DNA of 64,000 bases, taken from contig NZ_LMGA01000001.1 in NCBI RefSeq assembly GCF_001427025.1, forward strand, positions 2,374,722 to 2,438,721, written 5' to 3'. The DNA is from Mesorhizobium sp. Root554. GTDB lineage: Bacteria > Pseudomonadota > Alphaproteobacteria > Rhizobiales > Rhizobiaceae. The notes beneath the pieces are model-generated. The model was given only the letters and a program-made list of their open reading frames with translations. It ran no database searches and was not told where the DNA came from. Numbering within the stretch: the stretch's first letter is position 1; every line of letters begins with the position of its first letter. A program made the translations under genes and the position numbers. Below, in pieces: positions 11,677 through 20,815 of this stretch.

Positions 11677-13965
11677 TCAAAGCGGAATGCCACGATCGTC
11701 GGCGAATGCCTGCAGCAGCGCCCGCATCGGCATGCCAGTGGCGGGAGCGTTCAGATTGTCGTCGAAGAACGCCTTCAGGTCCTCCACCGGCAGTTCGGTC
11801 AGCATCGCCTTCACCGGTCCGATCGAGGCCGGCGACATGGAAATGGAGCGGTAGCCGAGACCGATCAAGGCCATGGCCGAGATCGGCTTGCCCGCCAGTT
11901 CCCCGCACAGCGTCACCGGCGTATTGTTGCGGTGGCCGGCATCCGCCACCTGCTTGAGCACCCGCAGGAACGGTACGGAAAGCGGATCGAACCGATCGGA
12001 AAGCTGGGTGTTGCCGCGATCGACCGCCATGACGAACTGGAACAGATCGTTCGATCCGACCGAAACGAAATCCACCGCCTTCATCAACTCGTCGAGCTGG
12101 AAAAGCAGCGACGGAACCTCCAGCATCGCGCCGACTTTCAGGCTGTTCGGCAAATGATGGGCGAACCGTGACAGATGCCGGACTTCGCGTTCGATGATCT
12201 CGCGAGCCTGCGCCACTTCTCCCAGTTCCGTTACCATCGGCAGCATCAGCTTGAGGTCACGGCCACCGGCAGCCTTGAGCAGCGCGCGGATCTGGGTGCG
12301 CAGCAGGCCCGGCCTGTCCAGCGTCAGTCTTATCGCGCGCCAGCCGAGCGCCGGGTTTTCCTCTTGCGTCGAGTTCTTGAAGTAAGGCAGCACCTTGTCG
12401 CCGCCGATGTCGATGGTGCGGAAGGTCACCGGCTTGCCGTTCGCCGCGTCCAGCACGTCGCGGTAAAGCCGCTCCTGCGCCTCCGCGCGCGGGAACGTCG
12501 AGGCGACCATGAACTGAAGCTCGGTGCGAAACAGGCCGATGCCGGCTGCCCCCGCCTCGGCCAGCTGCGGCAGGTCGACGGCAAGGCCGGCATTCATCAG
12601 AAGATCGACCTGCACGCCGTCCCTGGTCAGCGACGGCTTCTTGCGCAACTCGCGGTAGAGTTCCTGACGCCGCGCCCGGAAACGGACCTTTTCGGCATAG
12701 GCGGCCTCGAGATCGGGCTGCGGCCGCAGATGGATCGTGCCTTCTTCGCCATCGACGATAACCGGATCGCCATTTTCCGCCATCGAGACGGCGCCCTTCA
12801 CCTGGCCGGCGACCGGGATGCCCATGGCGCGGGCGACGATGACGACGTGGCTCGTCGCGGCGCCGTCTTCCAGCACCAGGCCACGCAGCTTGTCACGCGG
12901 ATAGTCGAGCAGTTCGGCCGCGCCCATCGAACGGGCGACGATGATCGCATCCTTGGGCAGCGAAGCCGCGACGTCTTCCGGACCACGCCCAAGAAGTTGC
13001 CGCAACAGCCGGTTGGCGAGATCGTCGAAATCGCTCATCCGCTCGCGCAGGTAAGGATCGGTCATGTGGATCATGCGCGCGCGCATGTCGCTCTGGACCT
13101 TCTCAACGGCGGCTTCGGCGGTAAGGCCATTGCGAACGGCTTCTTCCAGCCGCCTTACCCAACCTCGGTCGTTGGCGAACATGCGGTAGGCTTCCAGCAC
13201 CTCGCGGTGCTCGCCCTCGAAATTGACGTCGCGACGCGAGAGCATATCGTCGATCGAAAGCCTGAGTGAACCCAGCGACGTCTCCAGCCGCCGGATTTCC
13301 TCCTCGCTGTCCTCGTTGAACAGATTGGTGACGACGATACGCGGCTCGTGCAGCACGACATGGCCGAGCCCGACGCCGTCGTTGAACGACAGGCCGGTGA
13401 AGCTCGCCGGACGCTTCAGATCCAGTTCCAGGCCTGGCCGGGTGAGCCGCGCCAGGTCGCCCGAAGCGATCATCTCGGCGATCACCATGGCGGTGGTTTC
13501 GAGCGCTTCGACCTCGTCGTCGCGGTAGTGGCGCATGGTCTTGTTCTGCACCACGAGAACGCCCAGCGTGCGCCCTGCCCGCAGCACCGGCACACCGAGA
13601 AAGGAATTGTAGATCTCTTCGCCTGTCTCCGGCAGGTAGGCGAAAGCCGGATGCTCCTGCGCGTTCGACAGATTGAGCGGCCGGGCGCTGGCCGCGATGG
13701 TGCCGACCAGGCCCTGGCCGAGCCGCAGCTGCGCCAGGTGGACGGCGTTCTTGTTCAGGCCCTCGGTGGCGTAGAGCTCCAGCACCGAATCGGCGCGCAG
13801 CACATAGAGCGAGCACACCTCGGCCACCATGTTGGAGGCGATGTCGTGGACGATGCGGTCGAGCCTGTCCTGCGGCTCCAGCGGCTCCTGCATGAGCTCG
13901 CGTAGCCGTCTCAGCAGAACGCGCGGGCCGCTGGCCATGTCACGCATCGCGGACTTCTTCTCCAA
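11677..13965 (-). CDS. ptsP: Phosphoenolpyruvate-protein phosphotransferase PtsP (nitrogen PTS EI)
   Basis: PtsP takes phosphate from phosphoenolpyruvate and passes it to the NPr protein of the nitrogen-related phosphotransferase system, a regulatory chain in the cytoplasm. The 762-aa protein has an N-terminal GAF domain (about 20-165), which marks PtsP rather than sugar EI. The phospho-histidine segment follows (GAATSHVVIVARAMGIPV), then the TIM-barrel PEP-binding domain with GIGLFRTELQFM, VGSNDLFQFVMAVDRGN and the cysteine motif TLCGELAGKP. The protein is complete. The gene is between lysC and prfA, with 60 and 43 bp gaps, as seen in many Rhizobiales. Confidence 0.95.
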   Translation of the reverse strand: MEKKSAMRDMASGPRVLLRRLRELMQEPLEPQDRLDRIVHDIASNMVAEVCSLYVLRADSVLELYATEGLNKNAVHLAQLRLGQGLVGTIAASARPLNLSNAQEHPAFAYLPETGEEIYNSFLGVPVLRAGRTLGVLVVQNKTMRHYRDDEVEALETTAMVIAEMIASGDLARLTRPGLELDLKRPASFTGLSFNDGVGLGHVVLHEPRIVVTNLFNEDSEEEIRRLETSLGSLRLSIDDMLSRRDVNFEGEHREVLEAYRMFANDRGWVRRLEEAVRNGLTAEAAVEKVQSDMRARMIHMTDPYLRERMSDFDDLANRLLRQLLGRGPEDVAASLPKDAIIVARSMGAAELLDYPRDKLRGLVLEDGAATSHVVIVARAMGIPVAGQVKGAVSMAENGDPVIVDGEEGTIHLRPQPDLEAAYAEKVRFRARRQELYRELRKKPSLTRDGVQVDLLMNAGLAVDLPQLAEAGAAGIGLFRTELQFMVASTFPRAEAQERLYRDVLDAANGKPVTFRTIDIGGDKVLPYFKNSTQEENPALGWRAIRLTLDRPGLLRTQIRALLKAAGGRDLKLMLPMVTELGEVAQAREIIEREVRHLSRFAHHLPNSLKVGAMLEVPSLLFQLDELMKAVDFVSVGSNDLFQFVMAVDRGNTQLSDRFDPLSVPFLRVLKQVADAGHRNNTPVTLCGELAGKPISAMALIGLGYRSISMSPASIGPVKAMLTELPVEDLKAFFDDNLNAPATGMPMRALLQAFADDRGIPL

Positions 13966-14025
13966 TGGCGATTTCCCCGGCCCAGTCTCCTGCGGCCGGC
14001 GTCAACGCAAAAAACCGACTCTATG

Positions 14026-15279
14026 CTACTGCTTATCCAGACCGTAGACGGAATGCAAAGTGCGAACGGCAAGTTCCGTATAGGGACCGTCGATCAGGAT
14101 CGAAATCTTGATTTCCGACGTGGTGATGGCGCGAATGTTGATCGAACGGTCGGCCAGCGCCTGGAACGCCGTGGCGGCGACGCCGGCATGGCTTCTCATG
14201 CCGATGCCGATCACCGACACTTTCGACATGCCCTCGTCATGCTGGACGACGTCGAAGCCGACCGTCTCCTTGACCTTGTTCAGCACCGCCAGCGTCTTGT
14301 CCACGTCGCCCTGCGGCACGGTGAAGGTCATGTCGGTCGACTTGCCGTCTTCCGAGATGTTCTGGACGATCATGTCGACATTGATGTTGGCCTCGGCCAG
14401 CGGCGCGAAGATGCCGGCGGCGACGCCCGGCCTGTCGGCGACCCGGCGCAGCGAAACCTGCGCTTCGTCCTTGGCGTAGGCAATTCCGGTGACGACCTGC
14501 TGTTCCACGATTTCTTCCTCGTCGCAAATAAGCGTTCCGGGCGGGTTCAGAAGATCGCCCATGCCCGGTGCATCCGGATCATCGAAGGACGACCGCACGA
14601 AGGTGCGCACCCGATGCACCATGGCAAGCTCGACCGACCGGACCTGCAATACCTTTGCCCCAAGAGACGCCATTTCAAGCATTTCTTCGAACGAAATCTT
14701 GGCCAGCCGCCGCGCCTTGGGCTCGACGCGGGGGTCGGTGGTGTAGACGCCATCGACGTCCGTATAGATATCGCAGCGGTCGGCCTTCACCGCCGCCGCG
14801 ATCGCCACCGCGCTGGTGTCCGAGCCGCCACGGCCAAGCGTCGCGATGCGGTTGTCCGGGCCGATGCCCTGGAAGCCGGCGATCACCGCCACCTGGCCTT
14901 CGCCGAAGCGTTTGATCAGGAAAGCGCCGTCAATGTCGAGAATGCGCGCCGCGCCATGCGCGTTGTCGGTCTTGATGGGAATTTGCCAGCCCTGCCAGGA
15001 CCGCGCATGGACGCCCATGTTCTGCAGCGTGATGGCAAGCAGCCCGGCGGTCACCTGTTCGCCCGAGGCGACGACGGCGTCGTATTCACGCGCGTCATGC
15101 ATGGGCGAGGCTTCCCGTGTCCAACCGACCAGTTCGTTGGTCTTGCCGGCCATGGCCGAGACCACGACGGCGACCTCGTGGCCAGCGTCCACCTCGCGTT
15201 TGACATGCCGCGCCACGTTGCGGATGCGGGCGATGTCGGCGACCGAAGTCCCGCCGAATTTCATCACGATGCGCGCCAT
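14026..15279 (-). CDS. lysC: Aspartate kinase
   Basis: Aspartokinase phosphorylates aspartate, the first step to lysine, threonine, methionine and diaminopimelate. The protein (417 aa from the ATG at 15279) begins MARIVMKFGGTSVAD, the classic kinase P-loop-like start. LGRGGSDTSAVAIAAA lies near residue 150 and tandem ACT domains for feedback inhibition lie at about 265-410. The ORF is open to 15387, but the family N-terminus fixes the start. It is first in the probable lysC-ptsP-prfA-prmC operon and divergent from ubiG across 261 bp. Confidence 0.96.
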   Translation of the reverse strand: MARIVMKFGGTSVADIARIRNVARHVKREVDAGHEVAVVVSAMAGKTNELVGWTREASPMHDAREYDAVVASGEQVTAGLLAITLQNMGVHARSWQGWQIPIKTDNAHGAARILDIDGAFLIKRFGEGQVAVIAGFQGIGPDNRIATLGRGGSDTSAVAIAAAVKADRCDIYTDVDGVYTTDPRVEPKARRLAKISFEEMLEMASLGAKVLQVRSVELAMVHRVRTFVRSSFDDPDAPGMGDLLNPPGTLICDEEEIVEQQVVTGIAYAKDEAQVSLRRVADRPGVAAGIFAPLAEANINVDMIVQNISEDGKSTDMTFTVPQGDVDKTLAVLNKVKETVGFDVVQHDEGMSKVSVIGIGMRSHAGVAATAFQALADRSINIRAITTSEIKISILIDGPYTELAVRTLHSVYGLDKQ

Positions 15280-15540
15280 GGGACGAAAATGCCTTTGGTG
15301 AAACGGTGGAAAGAGCGGCCTCCTTTGCAGGAGCGCTGAATGCGCGCTCCATAGCCAAACGGAAAATGTTTCGCAAGGCGTCGCCATGCCGCGCCGGGGT
15401 CAATCTGCAAAAGGCCAGCTAGGAAATACCCCGGTCGAGAATGAACTGGCGGCTCGACAGCTCATGTCAGCAAGCCGAATTTGCCGCCTTGACAATCAGG
15501 GTGGCAAACCCGACTTCCTAGGGCCTTCGAGGAGATTGGC

Positions 15541-16302
15541 ATGGCTGAACCCAGGTTGTCACAAACAGGGCGATCGACAATCGATGCCGCGGAAGTCGAG
15601 CGGTTTTCGGCGCTCGCCGCCGAATGGTGGAACCCGAACGGCAAGTTCCGCCCGCTGCACAAGTTCAATCCGGTCCGCCTCGCCTACATCCGCGACCAGG
15701 TCGCAGCCCGCTTCGGGCGCGACCCGCGCGCCGCCCAGCCGTTCAAGGGCCTGCGCTTCCTCGACATCGGCTGTGGTGGCGGCCTCCTTTGCGAACCGAT
15801 GGCGCGTCTGGGCGCCGAGATCGTCGGCGCAGACGCGTCCACCACCAACATCGAAGTGGCGAAGCTCCACGCCGCCGAAGCCGGTGTGACCATCGACTAT
15901 CGCGCGACCACCGCCGAGGACCTCGCCGAGGCCGGGGAAAAGTTCGACGTCATCCTGAACATGGAAGTGGTCGAGCACGTCGCCGACATCGGCCTGTTCA
16001 TCGACAAATGCGCCCAGATGGTGAAACCAGGCGGCATCATGTTCGTTGCCACCATCAACCGCACGCTGAAGGCGCTGGGGCTGGCGATCGTCGGCGCCGA
16101 ATACGTGCTGCGCTGGCTGCCGCGCGGCACGCATCAGTTCGGCAAGCTGGTGCGCCCGGAAGAACTTGAGCGGGCGCTGACCGCGTCCGGCCTGACCATG
16201 ATCGACCGCACCGGCGTCGTCTACAATCTGCTTGGCGACCGCTGGCAAATCTCGAAGGACATGGACGTCAACTACATGGTGCTGGCCGAGAAAGCCGGAT
16301 GA
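15541..16302 (+). CDS. ubiG: 3-demethylubiquinol 3-O-methyltransferase / 2-polyprenyl-6-hydroxyphenol methylase
   Basis: UbiG performs both O-methylations in ubiquinone synthesis. The 253-aa protein has a class I SAM-binding motif ([20 protein letters not shown]), the post-motif [12 protein letters not shown], and the family-typical N-terminal stretch around [19 protein letters not shown]. The start at 15541 is preceded by GAGGAGATTGGC, a good ribosome binding site. It is a single gene, divergent from lysC and convergent with a secreted-protein gene. Confidence 0.96.
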   Translation: MAEPRLSQTGRSTIDAAEVERFSALAAEWWNPNGKFRPLHKFNPVRLAYIRDQVAARFGRDPRAAQPFKGLRFLDIGCGGGLLCEPMARLGAEIVGADASTTNIEVAKLHAAEAGVTIDYRATTAEDLAEAGEKFDVILNMEVVEHVADIGLFIDKCAQMVKPGGIMFVATINRTLKALGLAIVGAEYVLRWLPRGTHQFGKLVRPEELERALTASGLTMIDRTGVVYNLLGDRWQISKDMDVNYMVLAEKAG

Positions 16303-16310
16303 GGCGTTCG

Positions 16311-16337
16311 AACTGGCCGCCAACCAGGCGGCCAGTT
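16311..16337. terminator. Hairpin between ubiG and the DUF6454-like gene
   Basis: A perfect 11-bp stem (16311-16321 with 16327-16337) has a 5-nt loop, 8 bp past the ubiG stop and between convergent genes. There is no clear T-run on either side, so it may be a weak or bidirectional terminator. Confidence 0.5.
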
Positions 16338-16360
16338 CCTGGCTTCGGTTCCGGAAGCCT

Positions 16361-17305
16361 CTACTTGCCCTTCAGATCCACATCGAAGGTGAACAGCGTC
16401 GACTTTTCGTCGTCAGGCATGAAATGGGCGCGAAGACCCGCATCCGTGGTCTCCACGAAGAACGGGTTCTGCGTCATCGGCAGGCCGGACGGCGCCCATT
16501 GCTCCACCGGAACCTGCCAGAGCGGACGATTGTCCTTCAGGCTGACCAGTTCCATGCCGCCGAGGCGGAACGGCTCGGCGTCAGGCTTGATCTTGTAGGC
16601 ATTGAGGCCGGAGCACAGCATTCGGCTGGCGCCGGCATAATGGCAGTCCTGGAAGTCGATATATTGCGACGGGTTGGCGACCCGTAGGTCTTCCGGTTTG
16701 GCGTCGGCATTGGTGATCTTGCCGTCGTCGCCGAGCGGCCATTGATAGAGCCGCCGCGAGCCCCAGCTGACGCCATGCAGCGCCTTGCCCTCGGTGTCGT
16801 GCACGATGCCGCCGACATGGTCCTTGAAACGAAAGACCTCCTCCGCCTTCATCGTGTGCGGATCGACGCGATAGACGATCGACTGGCTGTTCGGACGATA
16901 TTCGGCGACCGGCACCCAAATGTATTTGCCGTCATAGTCGATGCCGCCGGGATGATAGACCGTGCCTTCGCCGAGCGGCAGGTCGGCCAGCAGCTTGCCA
17001 TCCTTCGATATCCTGAACAGATGGCCTTTGCCTTCCCCGGTATCCCGGTCGTAGCCATCCTTCGGCTTCGAGTATTTTGTCGTCGGCTTCAGGATTTCGA
17101 CCGACGAGACGAAGAATTCGTCGCCGATCTTCACCATGCCTTGCGGATGAAACGTTGGAAACTGGATGGCGAGCTCGCCGGCAGGCTTCCATTTCGTGCC
17201 GCGCGTCAGCTGCATGACCGCGTCGCCCACATCGGCCGCATGAGCGGCGTAGCTGCCAAACATGGCCGCGGCGGCAACAAGAAGAATCTTCGCTTTCATC
17301 GTCAT
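16361..17305 (-). CDS. Secreted DUF6454-like protein of unknown function
   Basis: The 314-aa product has a signal peptide ending near AAHAAD (about residue 24). The body is rich in short beta-strand repeats such as PGGIDYDGKYIWVPVAEYRPNS and VYRVDPHTMKAEEVFRF, suggesting a periplasmic beta-propeller. I believe it belongs to DUF6454, but this is from memory of the family pattern. No catalytic motif is evident. Two adjacent ATGs (17305 and 17299) follow AGGAGG; the second has the better spacing. The gene is monocistronic. Confidence 0.65.
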   Translation of the reverse strand: MTMKAKILLVAAAAMFGSYAAHAADVGDAVMQLTRGTKWKPAGELAIQFPTFHPQGMVKIGDEFFVSSVEILKPTTKYSKPKDGYDRDTGEGKGHLFRISKDGKLLADLPLGEGTVYHPGGIDYDGKYIWVPVAEYRPNSQSIVYRVDPHTMKAEEVFRFKDHVGGIVHDTEGKALHGVSWGSRRLYQWPLGDDGKITNADAKPEDLRVANPSQYIDFQDCHYAGASRMLCSGLNAYKIKPDAEPFRLGGMELVSLKDNRPLWQVPVEQWAPSGLPMTQNPFFVETTDAGLRAHFMPDDEKSTLFTFDVDLKGK

Positions 17306-17396
17306 CGACCTCCTCTACAGACCGGCGAAGCCTAGGAGCAGTCCTTGTCGGCAAGATGACGGTGCGCCCGTTTGCGTGCCGGCGTAAAGACGCGTC

Positions 17397-18281
17397 CTAT
17401 CTCGACTGCGCCTTGGTGGTGATGACCACCCCGACGACGATGATCGCGGCGCCGAGCCATGTCAGCAGCCGGTAATGCTCACCCAGCGCCAGCGTACCGG
17501 CGATCAGGCCCACGGCTGCGCCGACATAGCCGATCTGGCTGAGATAGACCGGGCCGCCGGCCGCCTGCAGGCGAAAGAAGAAAACGAACATCAGCGCCGC
17601 CGAGGCGACCTGTCCGGCCGTCACCGCCGGAACGTCGGCCAGATGGTGGAAACCGTTCGGGCCGAGCAGAAGCAATATGCCCGCAAGCAGCATCGCCGCC
17701 GAAGCGAGATGGCTGCCGACGGCAAGCTCGATCGGCCCCGTGCCTTCAGGCCAATCCACCGTGCGGTAGATGTTGCCAGCCGCCAGGCTGACCGGAATGA
17801 GCAGCCCCATCGCCACCCAGAAAAAGTGGGCGGGCTCCCCGGCCTCGCCTCGGGTGAGCGTCACCATGACCGCGCCGGCGAAACCGACCGCAATGCCGAT
17901 GACGCCGAGCAGGTTCGGCCGGCGCACCTGCAGCAGGATCGAAAACACCAGGGTGATCACTGGCGAAAGCGTGAACATGATGCCGGTATAGCCGGCGCCG
18001 AGATGCGGGATGGCCGAGAACATCAGCAGATTGGGGATGGCATAGGATACCGCCGCCGTGACGAAGAAATAACGCAGCCGGTGCGGCGTCAGGCGCATTC
18101 TCTCGCGGCGCGCCAGCATGGCCAGAAGCAGCACGCCGCCGGCGCCGAAGGAGATGACGAAGGCCCAGACCATCGCCGGCACTCCCGCCATGGTAGCAAG
18201 CTTGCCGAACGGCAGCGTCAAGCCGAGCAGCGTGCCGGTGATGATGAGAAGGGCGGGCGCCGAGCCCCAGATCAGATTCAT
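17397..18281 (-). CDS. EamA/DMT family transporter
   Basis: The 294-aa protein has about ten hydrophobic segments in two homologous halves, the plan of the drug/metabolite transporter superfamily. Typical stretches are MVWAFVISFGAGGVLLLAML and, late in the second repeat, IGYVGAAVGLIAGTLALGEHYRLLTWLGAAII. Members move amino acids or metabolites out of the cell; the substrate cannot be read from the sequence. It stands between two minus-strand units without close coupling. Confidence 0.85.
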   Translation of the reverse strand: MNLIWGSAPALLIITGTLLGLTLPFGKLATMAGVPAMVWAFVISFGAGGVLLLAMLARRERMRLTPHRLRYFFVTAAVSYAIPNLLMFSAIPHLGAGYTGIMFTLSPVITLVFSILLQVRRPNLLGVIGIAVGFAGAVMVTLTRGEAGEPAHFFWVAMGLLIPVSLAAGNIYRTVDWPEGTGPIELAVGSHLASAAMLLAGILLLLGPNGFHHLADVPAVTAGQVASAALMFVFFFRLQAAGGPVYLSQIGYVGAAVGLIAGTLALGEHYRLLTWLGAAIIVVGVVITTKAQSR

Positions 18282-18361
18282 GCCGGGTGATTAGCGCGCA
18301 ACGGCAGGGGAAGAAAGCCGGGGCGATTGTGCCAGAGCTGCTGCCTTCGAGGCTCGCCCAG

Positions 18362-18787
18362 TCAGTTCCGGTCGTCCGGGAATATCGGCAGTGGCATGAA
18401 TTCGACACCGTCCTCCGCCAGGCCCTTGGCCTCGTCGAGCGTCGCTTCGCCATAGATGCCGCGCGCATCCGTTTCGCCGAAATGAATCTTGCGGGCTTCC
18501 TCGGCGAATTTTTCGCCGACATATTCGGAGTTTTCCCGCACCTTCTCCGACAGCGCCTTGAGCTGCGCCATCATCTTGCGCTGCTCATCGCCGACGGCAA
18601 GCGCAACCTTTTCCTGCTTCCGACTGGTCGAGACCGCCGGAGCCATCAGCGCCTTCTCGACCTTGTGCGACCCGCAGGAAGGACAGTCCACCAGACCGCG
18701 CTTCTTCTGCGCATCGAAATCGTCATTGGAGCGGAACCACGCCTCGAACTCGTGCTCCCGTTCGCAGATCAGCGAAAAACGGATCAC
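18362..18787 (-). CDS. DUF1178 family protein
   Basis: The 141-aa protein starts MIRFSLICEREHEFEAWF and carries a short zinc-ribbon-like pair (C in LICE, then CPSCGS near residues 35-40). The pattern matches DUF1178, a proteobacterial family without known function. Its ATG overlaps the stop of the upstream amidohydrolase gene by four bases (ATGA), so the two are translationally coupled. It is last of the comF-grxC-amidohydrolase-DUF1178 unit. Confidence 0.85.
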   Translation of the reverse strand: MIRFSLICEREHEFEAWFRSNDDFDAQKKRGLVDCPSCGSHKVEKALMAPAVSTSRKQEKVALAVGDEQRKMMAQLKALSEKVRENSEYVGEKFAEEARKIHFGETDARGIYGEATLDEAKGLAEDGVEFMPLPIFPDDRN

Positions 18788-19653
18788 GATGCGGCTCCCC
18801 GCATCGGCGGGGCTTCGCCGCCGATGTCGCTGGTGGCGGAAAAATCGCGCGCGTTCTTCAGGTTTGGAATCTTGCGCCGCGCCGCCGTGGATTGCGACAG
18901 GTCGATCTCGGCCACGATCACCGCCGGTTCGTCATGATCGGCCTCGGCGACGATGCGTCCCCATGGATCGACGATCAGAGAGTGGCCATACGTTTCGCGG
19001 CCGTCTTCATGCAATCCACCTTGGGCGGCGGCAATCACGAACGCGCCATTTTCGATAGCGCGGGCGCGCAGCAGCACATGCCAGTGCGCCTCGCCGGTCT
19101 GGCGCGTGAAGGCGGCGGGAACAGTCAGGATGTCGGCGCCGGACAAGGCTTCGGCCCGGAACAGTTGCGGGAAGCGCAGATCGTAGCAGACGGCGAAGCC
19201 AAGCCTGGCCGCGCCGAGCGAAGTCACAACCGCTTGCGTGCCCGGCTCATAGGCTGAGGATTCCCGCCAGCTTTCGCCATTGTCGAGATCGACGTCGAAC
19301 ATGTGGATCTTGTCATAGGTGGCAAGCGTCGACCCGTCCGGCCCGAAGAGGAAGGCCCGGTTCGCCAGCTTGCCGTCTGCGCGCAGGATCGCAGTCGAGC
19401 CTATATGCAGGAAAACGCCAAGCTCGCTGGCCAACTGCCGCGCAGTTGTAACAATCACGTCCTGGTCTTCGGACGTGAAGACGGATGCTCTTGCTTCCTT
19501 GTCGCGCAACAGGGCGCCAGTCATTTCCGGTGTCTGTATGTAGGTCGCGCCTTTCGCGGCCGCTTCCCGCACCATGCCCGCCATATCGGCGCTGTTGCGC
19601 CGCGGGTCCTTGCCGGAGCGCATCTGGATCGCCGCTGCTTTCAGGATGGTCAT
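18784..19653 (-). CDS. Carbon-nitrogen hydrolase (Nit2-like omega-amidase family)
   Basis: The protein (289 aa from the ATG at 19653) is a nitrilase-superfamily amidohydrolase. The catalytic triad is visible: Glu in YIQTPEMTGALL, Lys in YDKIHMFDVDL and Cys in GFAVCYDLRFPQLFR. It resembles Nit1/Nit2, which hydrolyse deaminated glutathione or alpha-keto acid amides. Having glutaredoxin just upstream fits a glutathione-repair role, but this is inference. The upstream 83 codons of the open frame have no family match and overlap grxC, so they are excluded. It overlaps DUF1178 by four bases. Confidence 0.9.
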   Translation of the reverse strand: MTILKAAAIQMRSGKDPRRNSADMAGMVREAAAKGATYIQTPEMTGALLRDKEARASVFTSEDQDVIVTTARQLASELGVFLHIGSTAILRADGKLANRAFLFGPDGSTLATYDKIHMFDVDLDNGESWRESSAYEPGTQAVVTSLGAARLGFAVCYDLRFPQLFRAEALSGADILTVPAAFTRQTGEAHWHVLLRARAIENGAFVIAAAQGGLHEDGRETYGHSLIVDPWGRIVAEADHDEPAVIVAEIDLSQSTAARRKIPNLKNARDFSATSDIGGEAPPMRGAAS

Positions 19654-19664
19654 GCCAACTCCAC

Positions 19665-19934
19665 TCAGCTCAGCTTGCCATTGGCAAGCAGCGCATCCAG
19701 CCGGCCCTGCTCTTCGAGCGCATGAAGATCGTCGCAGCCGCCGACATGCACGTCGCCGATGAATATCTGCGGGAAGGTCGAACGCCCATGGGCGCGCTGG
19801 ATCATTTCCTGGCGCAGCTCCTGTGAAAACGACGCGTCGTTCTCCGTGTAGACGACGCCCTTTCTGTCGAGGAGCCGCTTGGCGGCGGCGCAGTAGCCGC
19901 ACATCATGCGCGTATAGATCGTCACGTCAGCCAT
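19665..19934 (-). CDS. grxC: Glutaredoxin 3
   Basis: This small thiol oxidoreductase (89 aa) reduces disulfides and glutathione-protein mixed disulfides in the cytoplasm. The active site is CGYC at residues 12-15 (the classic motif is CPYC), and the GSH-binding TFPQIFIGDVHVGGCDDL stretch is at 55-72. The length is normal. It lies 11 bp before the nitrilase-like gene and 30 bp after comF, suggesting co-transcription. Confidence 0.93.
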   Translation of the reverse strand: MADVTIYTRMMCGYCAAAKRLLDRKGVVYTENDASFSQELRQEMIQRAHGRSTFPQIFIGDVHVGGCDDLHALEEQGRLDALLANGKLS

Positions 19935-19964
19935 GGGTCAGCAATCCTGTCTCGTCTTGCCCAA

Positions 19965-20783
19965 TTATATAGTGGCGGAGTCGTCAGGCCGGAAGTCCCC
20001 TGGAAGCACGCGCGCGAAGGTCAGCACATCGACGGCGCCCGCGCCCGCCTTTCGCAGCGCCTTGCTGGCGGAGCGCGCCGTGGCGCCGGTCGTGTAGACG
20101 TCATCCACCAGCAGAACCCGCCGGCCTGCGATCTCGATCTCCATCTCGGGTGGCACCTGGAAGGCCGCACGCACGTTTTCCTCGCGCTCGCGCCGTTCGA
20201 GCCCGACCTGCTGGCGGGTGAGCTTGACGCGCCGCAAGGCCGACGGCCTGAACGGCACGGCGGAGAGTTGCGAGAGCGCGCGCCCAAGCTCTGCGGACTG
20301 ATTGAACTGCCGCTTGAAGAAGCGTCGCCAGTGCAAGGGCACTGGCACGATCACCTCGGCTTCTTCCATCAGCTCCCGCCCGGCGCGCATCATCCATCGC
20401 CCCATCCAGGGCGCAAGGTCGGTGCGGTCCTGATACTTCAGGCCCTGGACCATCTGCCGCGCCACGCCGCAGTAGACGACGGCAGCCCGCGCCCGCTCGA
20501 ACGGCGGCGGATCGGCGATCGCTTCGGCGGAAAGGAAGCCCTCGCCCATGTCGTGGATGAACGGCGTGCCCATCACGGGGCACCACGGCCTTTCCAGCAT
20601 CCGTAGTTTCGGCCAGCATTCGCCACACAGCACGCCCGGCTGCGAGACATGCCGCCGGCACCCCGCACAGACCGGAGGAAACAGAAGCCGCATTGGCAAA
20701 CGGAGCGCATTGCCCGCAAGGCTCTTGATCTCAGCCATCCGATCGGCCACCTGATTGTCTTCAGCCACCTTAAAGCCTTTCAT
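19965..20783 (-). CDS. comF: ComF family protein (phosphoribosyltransferase-like)
   Basis: The protein has an N-terminal zinc-binding module (CAGCRR... CGECW) followed by a phosphoribosyltransferase fold. The PRPP-binding signature is VLLVDDVYTTGATARSASKAL near the C-terminus. ComF proteins are linked to DNA uptake in competent bacteria, but in rhizobia the role is unknown. The open frame extends to 21248 through the opposite gene. The realistic starts are 20783 (272 aa, MKGFKVAED) or 20738 (257 aa, MAEIKSL), and neither has a strong ribosome binding site. It heads the comF-grxC-amidohydrolase-DUF1178 unit. Confidence 0.85.
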   Translation of the reverse strand: MKGFKVAEDNQVADRMAEIKSLAGNALRLPMRLLFPPVCAGCRRHVSQPGVLCGECWPKLRMLERPWCPVMGTPFIHDMGEGFLSAEAIADPPPFERARAAVVYCGVARQMVQGLKYQDRTDLAPWMGRWMMRAGRELMEEAEVIVPVPLHWRRFFKRQFNQSAELGRALSQLSAVPFRPSALRRVKLTRQQVGLERREREENVRAAFQVPPEMEIEIAGRRVLLVDDVYTTGATARSASKALRKAGAGAVDVLTFARVLPGDFRPDDSATI

Positions 20784-20815
20784 GGCCTTGCGAAACAGAC
20801 GACGGAAACCGCACA

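Noticed and set aside
15489..15520. TTGACA near 15489 as the ubiG promoter
   Set aside because: The best -10 candidate is 20 bp away, outside the usual spacer range.
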